The notes under the pieces are model-generated. The model made no database searches. It was given only the letters and a program-made list of their open reading frames with translations, and was not told the origin of the DNA. DNA of 64,000 nucleotides from CAUZIB01 sp963578805 (GTDB lineage Bacteria; Acidobacteriota; Vicinamibacteria; Vicinamibacterales; UBA8438). The DNA lies in the NCBI GenBank assembly GCA_963578805.1, contig CAUZDY010000002.1:62001-126000 (forward strand), read 5' to 3'. The position numbers and the translations under genes are program-made. The first letter of the stretch is position 1, and each line of letters begins with the position of its first letter. Below are positions 51,802 to 61,619 of the stretch, in pieces.

Positions 51802-51836
51802 AAAAAAAGCCCGGTGGGCGAGAGGCCCACCGGGCT
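51802..51836 (-). terminator. Rho-independent terminator of the TonB receptor gene
   Basis: A perfect 12-bp inverted repeat, AGCCCGGTGGGC (51808-51819) and GCCCACCGGGCT (51825-51836), with a 5-base loop. On the minus strand the hairpin is followed by a run of seven T (51808-51802). It lies 58 bases past the stop of the TonB-dependent receptor (51895-54975) and ends that transcript before the decayed 51063-51761 copy, whose own start region lies 41 bases further. Confidence 0.95.
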
Positions 51837-51894
51837 GTCGTGTGTCATGGTCCAGAAGCGATCGTGCGACCGCTTCGTGTCTAGCTAGCCGAGC

Positions 51895-54800
51895 CTAGAA
51901 TTCGATCCCGCCGCCAACGTGAAACAGGCGACCCGCGAGAATCGCATCGACCTCATTGTTCTGCTGCGCTGCCGGCGTCAGCCACGAAGCGCCGAAGCGC
52001 TCGTTGACCCCAAGAATCTGGTTACCGTTCAACGCGTTGTAGATATCGAAGTTCGCGGTCAGTCTGGCGCCCCCAACATTCAAGGCCTTCGAGAACCGAA
52101 TGTCGAGCATGTTGCGACGGTCCAGGAACTTCGAATACGGCGGAATCAGCGGAATCGACGTCACCGACGTGCATTTGGCAAACGACTTGCTTCCGCACGC
52201 CGAGAGGTTGCGGCCGAGCGAGCCCGCAATCACGCTATTAGGTGCACGCCAATCCGCATCGATCGGCCTCCCCGCCACACTCCGGAACGAGCCGCTCAGC
52301 GAGAGGTCGTACGGTAGCGGGAAGCTGCCGAACATCTTGAAGTTGTTGTGCGCCTCCGTCCCGATCTGGGTGTCGCAGTTCAGCAGATTCTGTGGCGAAT
52401 CAACCACATAGCAGCTGTTGATATTGGTGACGCCGGTATCAAAGCCGCCACCGAACTGCGCGCCGTTACCGAACCGCGTATCGATGCTGACACCAACGAA
52501 GTCCGACGTGCCGCAGTTCTTGCCGCCAGACGGGGCTCGTCCGGACGATGAGCGCTGCTGCCCGCAGGTAACTCCGGTGGCCGACCCGATGAACCCTCCG
52601 GCATCTTTCACCACCGTCAGCGATTTTCCGTACGCGTTGGGATTGATGTCATAGAGGCCGCAGAGCTCTTGTCCACCACCATTTGGTAGGCGCGCATCCG
52701 ACGGCGTGGTCACGCAGTAGGGGCTGAAATCGGACGATGTGATCTCAACGTTGTCATCCGTCCGGAAGTTACCAGACCAGTTGCGGTAGTAGCCGGCGGT
52801 CAGCGAGACCCCGGTGGTCAGCTCGTGCACCACTTCGGCCGACATATCCCAGCTCATGTTCCGGTTCCCAAAGCCTTGCGTGATGGCGTCCTCATACGTG
52901 GTCGCGGCCGCTTTGGTTCCACCGAAGAGGTTGTTGCTGATCGGCCCGCATTCGCCGTTCGCGGAGAAGTTGGTCAGATCGCAGGTCGGCTTGAAGTCGC
53001 CGTTCGCGTCGTTCCAGTTGCGATTGGCACTGAGCACCGCACTCGAAACGGGGTTGATTCGTGAGACAAGGCTACTCAACGTCGTCTCCACATATCGCCC
53101 CAGGGCGAACTTGAGCGCAGTCCGCCCGCTGCCCGCCAAGTCATACGAGATACCCAGTCGCGGGTTGATATCCGTGAAGGAGATGGCGTTGGAAATCTCA
53201 CCGTATGTACGCTGTGGGATGAAGTTGGTGGCGGCAAAACTCTGGGCCGGCACCCGACCATTATATTTGTCGTACCGGAGGCCCATGTTGATCGACGCCC
53301 GGTTCAACGTCCACTGGTCCTGGATAAAGATCCCCAGAGGAGTCATGTGCTCTTTCTTCGGATCATTGGCATACGTCGCGTGCTGGGTAATCCTGTTCGG
53401 GATGCGGCTGTGCATCTTGCCTGCCGAATCTGCGACGAGGCCACCGCGCAGGTAGTACGTCACGTCACCCACGATATCCTGTTGGAATTCGGAGATGCCA
53501 TGTTCCAGCTGGGCCCCGATCTTGAAAGCATGTGACCCCGTAACGTAGGACATCGAGGCCCGCTCGGACCAGCGATGCTTTTTGATGCGATCAGAGTAGT
53601 AGGACCGCGCGTTATACCGGAAGCCGGTTGACAGATCGCGGGTGGCGATCGCGCCCAGGACCGACGAAAACTCGTTGGACCCTGGTGCAGGATAAGGCCA
53701 CTGGCCGCGCATGTGCGAGAAACCGGCCTCAAGGAGGAGTCGGTTCGACACCGGCGAGGTGTAGGTGGCCTGATACAGCTGCTCAGGTGAGAGGTTGTAC
53801 TGGTGCTGGAATGCCTCCGGTGAGAAGAACTCCCCGCGGCCCCGGTTAAAGAACGACTGGAAATCGGTGAAGATACCAATCTTGTTCCGGTCCGATAGCT
53901 GCCACGTCAACCGCCCCCCGACGCTCCTCATCCACTCCGTGCGGTACGCCCTTCGACCCGTGTCGGGTGTGTATAAGAGATTGGCCGAGCCAATGGTGGT
54001 GTTGAAGTAGGTGTTGGGTATCGTGTTCTTGTTACGCGCTGCGCGTGTCGCGGCGAAGAACCACAGCTTGTCTTCCTTGATCGGACCACCGAAGGTCCCG
54101 TCAACATTGTAGAAAAGAAGCATCTCGTTCGAGAACAGGACGCCTTGGTCCTTCAGGTTCTGATCTATGTTGTCAGCCTGCAGGCCGTCGTTGGAATAGC
54201 GCAGGTCGAACATGCCCGTATACTGGTTCCCGCCCTCTTTGGGAATCAGGTTCATAATCATCGTCGCTTTGCTCTCGGCATTGCCGCCGCCAGTCTCCAT
54301 GACCGTTTCCGACGAGAATGACGTGTTCACCATATAGATGATCGACGACCCGTTCGGGTCGGCGATGCCCATCCCGTCAAACAGCATTTCGGAGTCGCTC
54401 TTGCCGTGAAAGAACAGCGCACCGCTTTGGCCGTTGGACCGGTAGAGACCAGACGTCCCGCCAACGTCGGCGGTGCCGGTAACCCCAGGAACGAGCGAGA
54501 TGAGCGAGGACGCCACAGCCTTTAGACCGGTCGGCAGCGTCTCGAGCAGTTCGGTCGAAATCGCCGACTGCGCAACGGTGTTTTGCACGTCAACCAGTGG
54601 GCTCGCGCCGGTGACCGTGATCGTCTCCTCGATACCACCGACTTGCATGGCGGCGTCGACATTAGCCGTGAAATTCGCTCCCAGCTCGATACCTTCCGCG
54701 ATGACCGTCGAAAAGCCCGGGAGCGTAAAGGTGACCGAATACGTGCCAGGCACGAGACCCACAAACGCGTAAAGTCCCTGGCCATCGGTGAAGGCCGTGC

Positions 54801-54975
54801 GAACTGCTTCAATCAGCACCGGGCTAGCTGCCTCGACGGTGACACCGGGCAGCACGCCGCCGGTGTCGTCAGTCACCGTACCGGCAATACCCTGTGCCGA
54901 TGCCGTGGACGCAACAAACATCAGTAGCGCCACCAGTAAAGCACTGCCGAAATACGAAAAACGGTTCCTAATCAT
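51895..54975 (-). CDS. TonB-dependent receptor, Oar-like, with N-terminal carboxypeptidase-regulatory domain
   Basis: 1026 residues. Signal peptide to ~28 (FVASTASAQ). Residues ~30-110 are the CarboxypepD_reg beta-sandwich (GIAGTVTDDTGGVLPGVTVE, FTDGQGLYAFVGLVPGTY). The plug (~115-240) has ETITVTGASPLVDVQNTVAQ and LLETLPTGLKAV. The barrel follows (GTFGGPIKEDKLWFFAATRA, RLGISYDLAGSGRTALKFAL) and ends at GRLFHVGGGIEF, a canonical terminal aromatic strand. AGGAGG lies 8 bases ahead of the ATG. Likely imports a large or bulky nutrient (peptide, siderophore or glycan) with TonB/ExbBD energy; ligand unknown. Strong terminator downstream. Confidence 0.95.
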   Translation of the reverse strand: MIRNRFSYFGSALLVALLMFVASTASAQGIAGTVTDDTGGVLPGVTVEAASPVLIEAVRTAFTDGQGLYAFVGLVPGTYSVTFTLPGFSTVIAEGIELGANFTANVDAAMQVGGIEETITVTGASPLVDVQNTVAQSAISTELLETLPTGLKAVASSLISLVPGVTGTADVGGTSGLYRSNGQSGALFFHGKSDSEMLFDGMGIADPNGSSIIYMVNTSFSSETVMETGGGNAESKATMIMNLIPKEGGNQYTGMFDLRYSNDGLQADNIDQNLKDQGVLFSNEMLLFYNVDGTFGGPIKEDKLWFFAATRAARNKNTIPNTYFNTTIGSANLLYTPDTGRRAYRTEWMRSVGGRLTWQLSDRNKIGIFTDFQSFFNRGRGEFFSPEAFQHQYNLSPEQLYQATYTSPVSNRLLLEAGFSHMRGQWPYPAPGSNEFSSVLGAIATRDLSTGFRYNARSYYSDRIKKHRWSERASMSYVTGSHAFKIGAQLEHGISEFQQDIVGDVTYYLRGGLVADSAGKMHSRIPNRITQHATYANDPKKEHMTPLGIFIQDQWTLNRASINMGLRYDKYNGRVPAQSFAATNFIPQRTYGEISNAISFTDINPRLGISYDLAGSGRTALKFALGRYVETTLSSLVSRINPVSSAVLSANRNWNDANGDFKPTCDLTNFSANGECGPISNNLFGGTKAAATTYEDAITQGFGNRNMSWDMSAEVVHELTTGVSLTAGYYRNWSGNFRTDDNVEITSSDFSPYCVTTPSDARLPNGGGQELCGLYDINPNAYGKSLTVVKDAGGFIGSATGVTCGQQRSSSGRAPSGGKNCGTSDFVGVSIDTRFGNGAQFGGGFDTGVTNINSCYVVDSPQNLLNCDTQIGTEAHNNFKMFGSFPLPYDLSLSGSFRSVAGRPIDADWRAPNSVIAGSLGRNLSACGSKSFAKCTSVTSIPLIPPYSKFLDRRNMLDIRFSKALNVGGARLTANFDIYNALNGNQILGVNERFGASWLTPAAQQNNEVDAILAGRLFHVGGGIEF

Positions 54976-55249
54976 CGACGACTCCTCCTTTCCCCAATAC
55001 GGTGGGGACCCGGAACTTTAAGCCAGCGCCTGCGCGGAGACTTCCCGCGCCAACGAAATTACCGGCTAGTTTTAACACTTTCAGAATTGCCCGTCAAGCC
55101 GCCGCGCCTGAGACCGGTCTGACAACCTCTTGCGAAGAGTAGTTAACCACGTGTAGCCTGGATAAACTTGGGGCACGACCACTACACCGCTCGCTCAACA
55201 TGAGAATGTTACAGCCTGCGGCGCTCAAAAAAAGAGAGAGTGAGATCAG

Positions 55250-56242
55250 ATGAATGTTCAACTCCTTGCTATCGTCCGGGCGCTTGCTATTCTAATCGCG
55301 CTCTTCTCGGCGACGTCTGGATCTGCCGTCGCCCAGCCGGTATTATCGCCCGCCTCGCCGGCGGTGCCACGTATGCCAGATGGTCGACCCAACCTCCAGG
55401 GTATCTGGGATTTTGGCTCCCTGACACCCTTGCAACGACCCGCCGCGCTAGCCGGGAAGCAATTTTTAACGGAGGAGGACGTGTCGTCTCTGGAAGCGCA
55501 GGCAGCGGCTCAGGTCGACCTCCCACCACGCTCCGGCGATCCCGGTTCTTATAATCGGTTTTGGATGGACCGAGGTACGAGGGTCGCTCAAACGAAACGA
55601 ACATCGCTGATTATCGATCCGCCGGACGGGCAACTGCCTGCCTACGCGCCTGCCGGAAGGGACCGGATGGCTTCCCGCGAGGAAGCGCGACGCCGGAGTG
55701 CAGGTCCGGAGGATCGCGACGTGGACGAGCGATGCATTCTTGGTTTTAATTCCGGTCCGCCAATGTTGCCCGGCGCGTACAATAATTTCGTCCAGCTGTT
55801 TCAGATTCCCGGATACGTCGTGATTCTTAACGAAATGGTAAACGACGTTCGGCTTATTCCTCTTGGTGGCCGTCCGCCTCTACCCCCGCAGATACGCCAG
55901 TGGAGGGGTGACTCACGTGGTCGCTGGGAGGGAGATACCCTGGTGGTCGAAACTCGGAATTTTATGGACCTTGGCACCGCGCATCCTGCACCCAACATGG
56001 AACTCCTAGAAGCCTTGGGTCCGAAACTTCATTTAGTCGAACGGTTCAGTCGTCTAGACACCGATACGCTCCTCTATCAATTCACGATCAATGATCCGAC
56101 GGCATGGACGCAGCCATGGAGCGTCGAGATGACGATGACGAAGACTGAGGACACGCTGTATGAGTACGCGTGTCACGAAGGCAACTACGGCCTGGCCAAT
56201 ATCCTCGCCGGCGCTCAGGCCGACGACCGCGCATCGCGGTAA
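55250..56242 (+). CDS. Secreted protein of the 'RPNLQGIWDF' family, unknown function
   Basis: 330 residues. Signal peptide (LLAIVRALAILIALFSATSGSAVAQ). Mature protein: RMPDGRPNLQGIWDFGSLTP, TKRTSLIIDPPDGQLP, DERCILGFNSGPPMLPGA, IPGYVVILNEMVNDVRLIPL, WRGDSRGRWEGDTLVVETRN, HLVERFSRLDTDTLLYQFTI, YEYACHEGNYGLANILAG. The family is abundant in Acidobacteria and planctomycetes genomes but has no assigned reaction; conserved Trp/Asp/His/Glu blocks suggest an enzyme or binding protein in the periplasm. A G-rich leader (AGAGAGAGTGAGATCAG) precedes the ATG. Divergent from the TonB receptor across ~275 bases; an eroded paralog is at 51063-51761. Confidence 0.82.
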   Translation: MNVQLLAIVRALAILIALFSATSGSAVAQPVLSPASPAVPRMPDGRPNLQGIWDFGSLTPLQRPAALAGKQFLTEEDVSSLEAQAAAQVDLPPRSGDPGSYNRFWMDRGTRVAQTKRTSLIIDPPDGQLPAYAPAGRDRMASREEARRRSAGPEDRDVDERCILGFNSGPPMLPGAYNNFVQLFQIPGYVVILNEMVNDVRLIPLGGRPPLPPQIRQWRGDSRGRWEGDTLVVETRNFMDLGTAHPAPNMELLEALGPKLHLVERFSRLDTDTLLYQFTINDPTAWTQPWSVEMTMTKTEDTLYEYACHEGNYGLANILAGAQADDRASR

Positions 56243-56364
56243 GTTGCCTGCGGATGTGAGCCGCGCTCTCCGACTGTTCAGCGTCCAGACACGCAACCGT
56301 CTCAACTATGCGCGTGGCCAGAAACCAGGGAACGGCAGCGGAAGAACGCCTCACAATTCATCCG

Positions 56365-57534
56365 ATGACGCGGCATTATTCATCGCGCGCTGAATCGATC
56401 CTGCCGTTCTTGGCCATGGAAGTCATGGAACGCGGGATGACCATGGCCCGCTCCGGTATCGACGTTGTGCAGCTCGGTGTCGGGGAGCCAGGTTTTCCGC
56501 CACCTCTAAAGGTCGTCGAGGCCGTCGCGGCGGCCGTCGCGGCCGGCGATACACACTACACGGATAGCCGCGGCCTCTACACCTTACGCGAGGCGATCGC
56601 CGCTGACTGCAAACGTCGTCGCGGCGTCCCCATGAGTCCCGATCGAATTATCGTGACCGGCGGCTCGTCTCCGGCCCTGTTTCTTGTGTTCAACCTGCTA
56701 CTCGACCCAGGCGACGAGATCATCATCCCAACGCCCCACTATCCGTGTTACATAAATATGATCGCAGTCTGCGGCGGCCGCTCGATCCTCGTTCCTACCT
56801 CTCCCAACGACGGCTACCGCATCGATATCGACCGAGTGAGTGCCGCCATCACGCCGCGCACCAAGGGTATCCTCGTTGCCTCGCCAGCCAACCCCACGGG
56901 TGCCGTCCAGCCTCCGGAGGTGATCGGAGCCCTATCGAACCTTGGCGTACCCATTCTGTCCGATGAGATTTACGACGGTCTCTTGTTCGACGGCGCCATC
57001 AACACGTCGCCTCTGGCGTCAACTGACGACTGCTTTGTCTTCGACGGGTTCTCTAAACGTTACGCCATGACCGGGTTCCGGCTCGGGTACGTCATCGCGC
57101 CCGAGCGCGCGATTCGTGCGCTCGTGTGCATGCAGCAGAACCTATTTATTTCCACCGCACACTTTGTGCAGACGGTTGGTCTGAGTGCGCTTGAGCACGG
57201 CGACGCACACCTGCAGACTATGCTCACCGAATACGGCAGGCGGCGGAGTCTGCTTCTCGATGGCATCCGCAGTCTCGGCCTAGCTGTCCCAATTGCACCG
57301 ACCGGCGCCTTCTACGTACTGGCCGACGCGCGCCACCTCGGTCCCGACTCGCTCGCGCTGGCCTTCGATATCCTCGAGCGGGCCCGCGTCGCACTCGGGC
57401 CGGGCCGCGACTTTGGCGAGATAGCCGAGGGCTTTCTGCGATTTTCCTTTGCCGCTACATACGAGGACATCGCCGAGGCACTCGGGCGCCTGCACGACGT
57501 ATTGCCGGAGATGGCCGTTCGCGCTCACGACTGA
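56365..57534 (+). CDS. Class I/II pyridoxal-phosphate aminotransferase
   Basis: 389 residues from the ATG at 56365 (MTRHYSSRAESILPFLAMEV); an ATG 19 codons upstream is possible. Fold type I: VVQLGVGEPGFPPPLKVVEA, TDSRGLYTLREAIAADCKRR, VTGGSSPALFLVFNLLLDPG, VASPANPTGAVQPPEVIGAL (PLP Asn), ILSDEIYDGLLFDG (PLP Asp/Tyr) and PLP lysine in FDGFSKRYAMTGFRLGYV. The C-terminal Arg for substrate carboxylate is in LRFSFAATYEDI. Aspartate- or alanine-like substrate range. Third such enzyme of the class in the window; not closely the same sequence as those at 21231 and 25324. It begins 122 bases after the secreted protein on the same strand. Confidence 0.92.
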   Translation: MTRHYSSRAESILPFLAMEVMERGMTMARSGIDVVQLGVGEPGFPPPLKVVEAVAAAVAAGDTHYTDSRGLYTLREAIAADCKRRRGVPMSPDRIIVTGGSSPALFLVFNLLLDPGDEIIIPTPHYPCYINMIAVCGGRSILVPTSPNDGYRIDIDRVSAAITPRTKGILVASPANPTGAVQPPEVIGALSNLGVPILSDEIYDGLLFDGAINTSPLASTDDCFVFDGFSKRYAMTGFRLGYVIAPERAIRALVCMQQNLFISTAHFVQTVGLSALEHGDAHLQTMLTEYGRRRSLLLDGIRSLGLAVPIAPTGAFYVLADARHLGPDSLALAFDILERARVALGPGRDFGEIAEGFLRFSFAATYEDIAEALGRLHDVLPEMAVRAHD

Positions 57535-57650
57535 ACCGCCTTGGTCCACCTGTTTTCTGTCGTGTCTGGTGCGTCGAGATGCGGAGAGTATCGGTTGAAG
57601 TCGCTAAAGGGATCGACTACGGGTTTGAGATGGCAGAGTTTGGCGAGTTC

Positions 57651-59186
57651 CTAGCTAGTCTTGACCGGTGGAATGGCCTCCATGAGCAGATCGAACGCGC
57701 GCTGGAGCGCGTGCCCGCCGGCTTTCGCCCCCGTGTACTTACCGATTCTCACCACGACGAGCTGATGCGTCGGGATGATCGTGGTGCTCTGCCCTCCCGC
57801 ACCTCGCATACTGAACGCGCTCTCCGGAATTCCACCTGACCCGTTGGCATTGACCCAGAAGAGCGACCCGCCATATTGAGGGCGACCGTCGGCAATCCAC
57901 GCCGGTGCCGTCTCGGAGGCGTAATCGACCCAGCCTTCCGGTAGGATTCTTTCTCCGTTCCACACGCCGTCCGTCAGGTAAAGGTTCGCCAGCCTCGCCC
58001 AGTCACGCGCCGGCATGAGCGCCCGCCCCTGACCCAGGAAGTTACCGTAGGGATCGGTTTCGATCACCGCGTCGCGGATGCCGATCTTATCGAACAGGTT
58101 ACGCTGTGGGAATGCGTGATAGTTCTCTCCCCGAGCCTCCACAGCGAGCCGAACCAAGTAGCTCGCCAGCACGGGATCGGTGTTCCGGTAGCGTCCAACC
58201 GTGTTGGGGGGCCACTGTTGAGGACGTGTGGCCGCGTAGTCGTACGAGTTCACCGTCCCCGTATACAGATACACATGATCGGTGTATCCGATCGACGAAT
58301 CGTAATCTGGATCCTGCGGCGCCCGAATCCTGAGTCCGCTTGACATCCTCAGGATGTCACCAATGCGAATGTCTTGACGCGAATCGCCTGGTGTTTGCCA
58401 CTCGGGGATCGGCGCAGACTGCCAGAGCTCGTACTCGCCTTGTTCGATAAGCACACCCACCAATGTACCGGTCAGGCTCTTGGTCATCGACCAGGACTCA
58501 AGAGGGCTATGCATGTCCACATCATCCCCATAGCGCTCACCGACGATGCGGCCCTTGTATGTAAAGAGAAGCGCAAGCGTGCGAGCCTCCGGCGGGCCAA
58601 ACCCTACGTCAAGTGCTTCCTTCACCTTGATCATGTCTAGCTCAGCTGGCCAAGGGTCGTCAGGCAGCAGGTCCCCCATGGGCCAAACTGTCGTCTCGGC
58701 TGGGGGAAGATTTCGTGGCACATCAGTGGGAGTGAAGTAGACCGAGTCCTCCCCGATCGGTAACGCCACGCATCCCTGATTCTTGTAGCGCTTAGCCACA
58801 CGCGTCACACCATCCGGTAGCGTCAGGGCAACCGACTGCCTCTCGACGTCAACAACCCGGCTAACCACGTGACGCCGTTCCTCGAACGGACTCGTGAAAC
58901 CACCGATATGTACCGCTGCATCTTCCGGATCGAGTCCTGTGAGAAACACTGCCGAGCACAGGGTACGTGCAAATCCGGCCGTATGGTGGTGAAGTGCCTC
59001 ACCCGGCGGAGGCGTGTATTCCGTATCCAGTTCGAGCTCAGCGGCTCGCGTAGCTAGAACCGATTGGGCCTCCTGCGTGCCCGACTCTTCGACAGTTCCA
59101 GAAACCGCCGTCTCGGGTCCTCCACACGCCACCGATGACAGAAACGCAACGACGAACAAGAAACCAACGTACGCGTTACTACGCAT
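57651..59186 (-). CDS. Lipoprotein serine hydrolase, class C beta-lactamase / 6-aminohexanoate-dimer hydrolase type
   Basis: 511 residues. Lipobox SSVACGG (Cys21). Residues ~40-165 are an N-terminal extra domain. The beta-lactamase-like hydrolase domain (~170-500) has the Ser-x-x-Lys SMTK (Ser233, Lys236) in LESWSMTKSLTGTLVGVLIE, the Tyr-x-Asn in GRYRNTDPVLASYL and the family tail GGIPESAFSMRGAGGQSTTI with a late IGKYTGAKAGGHALQRAF. Related to esterases, D-aminopeptidases and nylon-oligomer hydrolases rather than to true drug-resistance enzymes. Substrate probably small ester/amide in the periplasm. Opposite strand to the aminotransferase; 98 bases downstream of the ABHD14-like hydrolase gene. 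Confidence 0.88.
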   Translation of the reverse strand: MRSNAYVGFLFVVAFLSSVACGGPETAVSGTVEESGTQEAQSVLATRAAELELDTEYTPPPGEALHHHTAGFARTLCSAVFLTGLDPEDAAVHIGGFTSPFEERRHVVSRVVDVERQSVALTLPDGVTRVAKRYKNQGCVALPIGEDSVYFTPTDVPRNLPPAETTVWPMGDLLPDDPWPAELDMIKVKEALDVGFGPPEARTLALLFTYKGRIVGERYGDDVDMHSPLESWSMTKSLTGTLVGVLIEQGEYELWQSAPIPEWQTPGDSRQDIRIGDILRMSSGLRIRAPQDPDYDSSIGYTDHVYLYTGTVNSYDYAATRPQQWPPNTVGRYRNTDPVLASYLVRLAVEARGENYHAFPQRNLFDKIGIRDAVIETDPYGNFLGQGRALMPARDWARLANLYLTDGVWNGERILPEGWVDYASETAPAWIADGRPQYGGSLFWVNANGSGGIPESAFSMRGAGGQSTTIIPTHQLVVVRIGKYTGAKAGGHALQRAFDLLMEAIPPVKTS

Positions 59187-59284
59187 CTTCTCTCCTTCTG
59201 CCTGTTCTCAAGAGGCCGTACGTGTCGGTCTTTCGTTCCCAACGAGGCCGTTTACTGTGTAGGAGACCCGCACGCGAACACCCG

Positions 59285-60016
59285 TCAACGTCCACCTACC
59301 GGTATTGCCTTCGCGACAAAGTCTAGAAGCATCCGGTGGAACTCCTCCGGCCGATCCAAATACCAGGCATGACGAGCGCCAGTCAGGATTACTGTCTCAC
59401 CGTTCAGAGCCTGAGCCAGAATATTGGCCTGCGACACAGGAATGACCTGATCGTCTCCTCCCCACATCACTAACGTCGGCACGTCCACCCGCATCAAGGC
59501 TTCCAGATGGTCGTTAATTCCCACAGGCGCAATAGGTATATAGCCCGCCACGCGTTCAGGATGTCGGGCAACCAAAGGCAGACTGAACCCGCCGCTCATG
59601 GACGGCGACACCATCAGGAACCGACTGGTCGGCCACAGCATCTCCAGTGCGTGGTGCAGGTAGTCGTTACGCGGAATCGTTGACGCCTCGGAATCGCCAT
59701 AGCCCGGCAGATCAAGGGCGACCACATGGTGCCCGGCATTGACTAACGAAGCTATGGTGCCAAGTGTGCGCCAGGTCTCAGAGGTGAATCGTCCACCGTG
59801 CAGCAACAGCACGCTGGTCGATTTAGGTGCCCCCGCTTCGAGATAGTGCAGCGTTGTTCCGTCAACCACGGCATTGTGACTTACGATCGGTGTCTGTGCA
59901 GCCGTCGGGGCAGTCGTGTGTAATAAGACAAGACAACCCCCAATGCCGAAAGTCACGCGAAGCGCAAACGCTCGCGGTGACAGCGTCAGCCCCACGTCCC
60001 TACGCCGATATGTCAC
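59285..60016 (-). CDS. Secreted alpha/beta hydrolase, ABHD14-like
   Basis: 243 residues from the GTG at 60016, chosen because GGAGAGG lies ahead and the product then starts with a signal peptide (GGCLVLLHTTAPTAAQ). The fold: VLLLHGGRFTSETWRTLGTI (oxyanion HGG), VVALDLPGYGDSEAST, nucleophile in RFLMVSPSMSGGFSLPLVAR, acid in LVMWGGDDQVIPVSQ and base in ILTGARHAWYL. The RFTSETWRTLGTI and VSPSMSGGFS blocks are closest to the ABHD14 proteins (CCG1-interacting factor B), a group recently linked to lysine deacetylase-like reactions in animals. Function here unknown. The frame is open upstream to 60106. It is directly downstream (97 bases) of the epoxide hydrolase gene. Confidence 0.82.
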   Translation of the reverse strand: MTYRRRDVGLTLSPRAFALRVTFGIGGCLVLLHTTAPTAAQTPIVSHNAVVDGTTLHYLEAGAPKSTSVLLLHGGRFTSETWRTLGTIASLVNAGHHVVALDLPGYGDSEASTIPRNDYLHHALEMLWPTSRFLMVSPSMSGGFSLPLVARHPERVAGYIPIAPVGINDHLEALMRVDVPTLVMWGGDDQVIPVSQANILAQALNGETVILTGARHAWYLDRPEEFHRMLLDFVAKAIPVGGR

Positions 60017-60112
60017 CGCCCTCTCCGATTCCACAGCTAAACTCGACAGACACCTACAATCCCACAGCGAATACTGAACCAGCGAGTCATTCATACTGCC
60101 GGCCATCGCCGC

Positions 60113-61408
60113 TTATGGAGTCGCCGCACCTCCCACCCGCAGATCTTGAAAAAACGCTCGAACGTCATCGACATAGAGCGCCGGTTCCTCACTGGCGGCG
60201 AAATGGCCTCCACTCGGCATCATAGTGAAGCGAGTGAGATTGTAGCGAGCCTCGAGCCACCGCCGTGGCGTGAACCTGAACTCCCCTGGAAACGCCGCGC
60301 ACGCCGTCGGGACTTCGATCCGCTCTGTGCTTGGAGGATTCTCGCTGTGCCGGCCCTCATAGTAGTACCGGGCCGCCGACGTCGCTGTTTGCGTAACCCA
60401 GTAGATCGTGATGGTCGTGAGCAGTTCGTCCTTACTGAATTTCGTCTCTGGATTCCCGTCACAGTCGCACCAGCTTCGATATTTCTCGACGATCCACGCC
60501 GCCAGCCCAACAGGAGAATCATTAAGGCTGTAGCCGAGGGTCTGTGGCTTCGTGCCCTGTATGTGGCTGTAGCCACGCTCCTCTTCTGTCCAGAACGCAG
60601 CGCGTTCGCGCATCAGTGCAATTTCGGCGGCTGGTACGCCAGCCGTGGGGTTCGACGGATCTGGCGGACCAGCAGTGCACAGATTAAGGTGCAGACCTGC
60701 AACATGTTTACTGTCATCGACGGCGAGCCGTCGACTGATTCCTGCGCCAAGATCTCCGCCCTGCGCGCCATACCGCTCGTACCCTAGGCGCGCCATCAAC
60801 TCCGCAAAGATCGCTGGTGTGCGATCGCGATAGCCCAACTGACGCGGCCGCTCCGAAAAGCCATAGCCTGGTATTGACGGAACCACGACGTGGAAGGCGT
60901 CCTCGGCACGTCCTCCGTAGCTGACGGGGTCGGTCAACGGCCCGATGACCTTGGTGAACTCCGCAAACGTTCCAGGCCAACCGTGGGTCAGTATCAAAGG
61001 AAATGCATCAGGTTCCTTCGATCGACGATGTATGAAATGGATGTCGATGCCGTCGATCGCGACCTTGAATTGCTCGAACTGGTTGAGCCGGCGCTCTTGT
61101 GCCCGCCAGTCGAATTCGTCACGCCAGTAGTCGATCAGCTGCTTCAGGTAGGCCTGGTTGGTCCCAAGACTCCACCCCACTCCGTCGGGTTCGTCCGGCA
61201 TGCGCGTCCGAACCAGTCTCTCCTTAAGGTCAACTAGTACGTCGTCAGGAACTTTAATCGTGAACGGCTCGACCTGGACACCGGCAGACGCCTGGTTCTC
61301 CGTGGCGCGTATCGAGCTTTCCAGAGGTGACCAGGGAAATTCTATAAAGACACCGAGCCCCAAGGGTAACAAACCCAGTAGCAAAAGAAAGAAGGCTGAA
61401 CGCATCAT
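60113..61408 (-). CDS. Epoxide hydrolase, EHN-type, membrane/secreted
   Basis: 431 residues. N-terminal hydrophobic leader (SAFFLLLLGLLPLGLGVFIEF) then the EHN domain (VEPFTIKVPDDVLVDLKERL, WSLGTNQAYLKQLIDYWRDE), and an alpha/beta-hydrolase core: LILTHGWPGTFAEFTKVIG (His142), VVVPSIPGYGFSERP, nucleophile Asp219 in YGAQGGDLGAGISRRLA, Tyr-rich cap (SAARYYYEGRH), and base His in MPSGGHFAASEEPALYVDDV. Microsomal-type epoxide hydrolases detoxify epoxides or process juvenile-hormone-like compounds; physiological substrate unknown. It precedes the ABHD14-like gene on the same strand with 97 bases between. Confidence 0.92.
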   Translation of the reverse strand: MMRSAFFLLLLGLLPLGLGVFIEFPWSPLESSIRATENQASAGVQVEPFTIKVPDDVLVDLKERLVRTRMPDEPDGVGWSLGTNQAYLKQLIDYWRDEFDWRAQERRLNQFEQFKVAIDGIDIHFIHRRSKEPDAFPLILTHGWPGTFAEFTKVIGPLTDPVSYGGRAEDAFHVVVPSIPGYGFSERPRQLGYRDRTPAIFAELMARLGYERYGAQGGDLGAGISRRLAVDDSKHVAGLHLNLCTAGPPDPSNPTAGVPAAEIALMRERAAFWTEEERGYSHIQGTKPQTLGYSLNDSPVGLAAWIVEKYRSWCDCDGNPETKFSKDELLTTITIYWVTQTATSAARYYYEGRHSENPPSTERIEVPTACAAFPGEFRFTPRRWLEARYNLTRFTMMPSGGHFAASEEPALYVDDVRAFFQDLRVGGAATP

Positions 61409-61619
61409 GGACCACGCTCCTCACCAGAACCGAGTTTTAGATCAGGACCCTTATACACTGACACCCGAGTCAGACATAGGCCATCCTTGACTGAACTCTG
61501 AGAAAGCTATTTTGATCCGCTTGCAGAAGCCGGAGTAACGGCCTATTGTCTCCGTTTGGAGTTAAGCGGCCGTGGCCACTTACTGAACGCACGCGCTGCG
61601 AAGAAGCGGCGGAATACTA

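Noticed and set aside
57579..57839. 86-codon plus-strand frame next to the serine hydrolase
   Set aside because: Lies antisense to the C-terminus of the serine hydrolase; no ribosome site.
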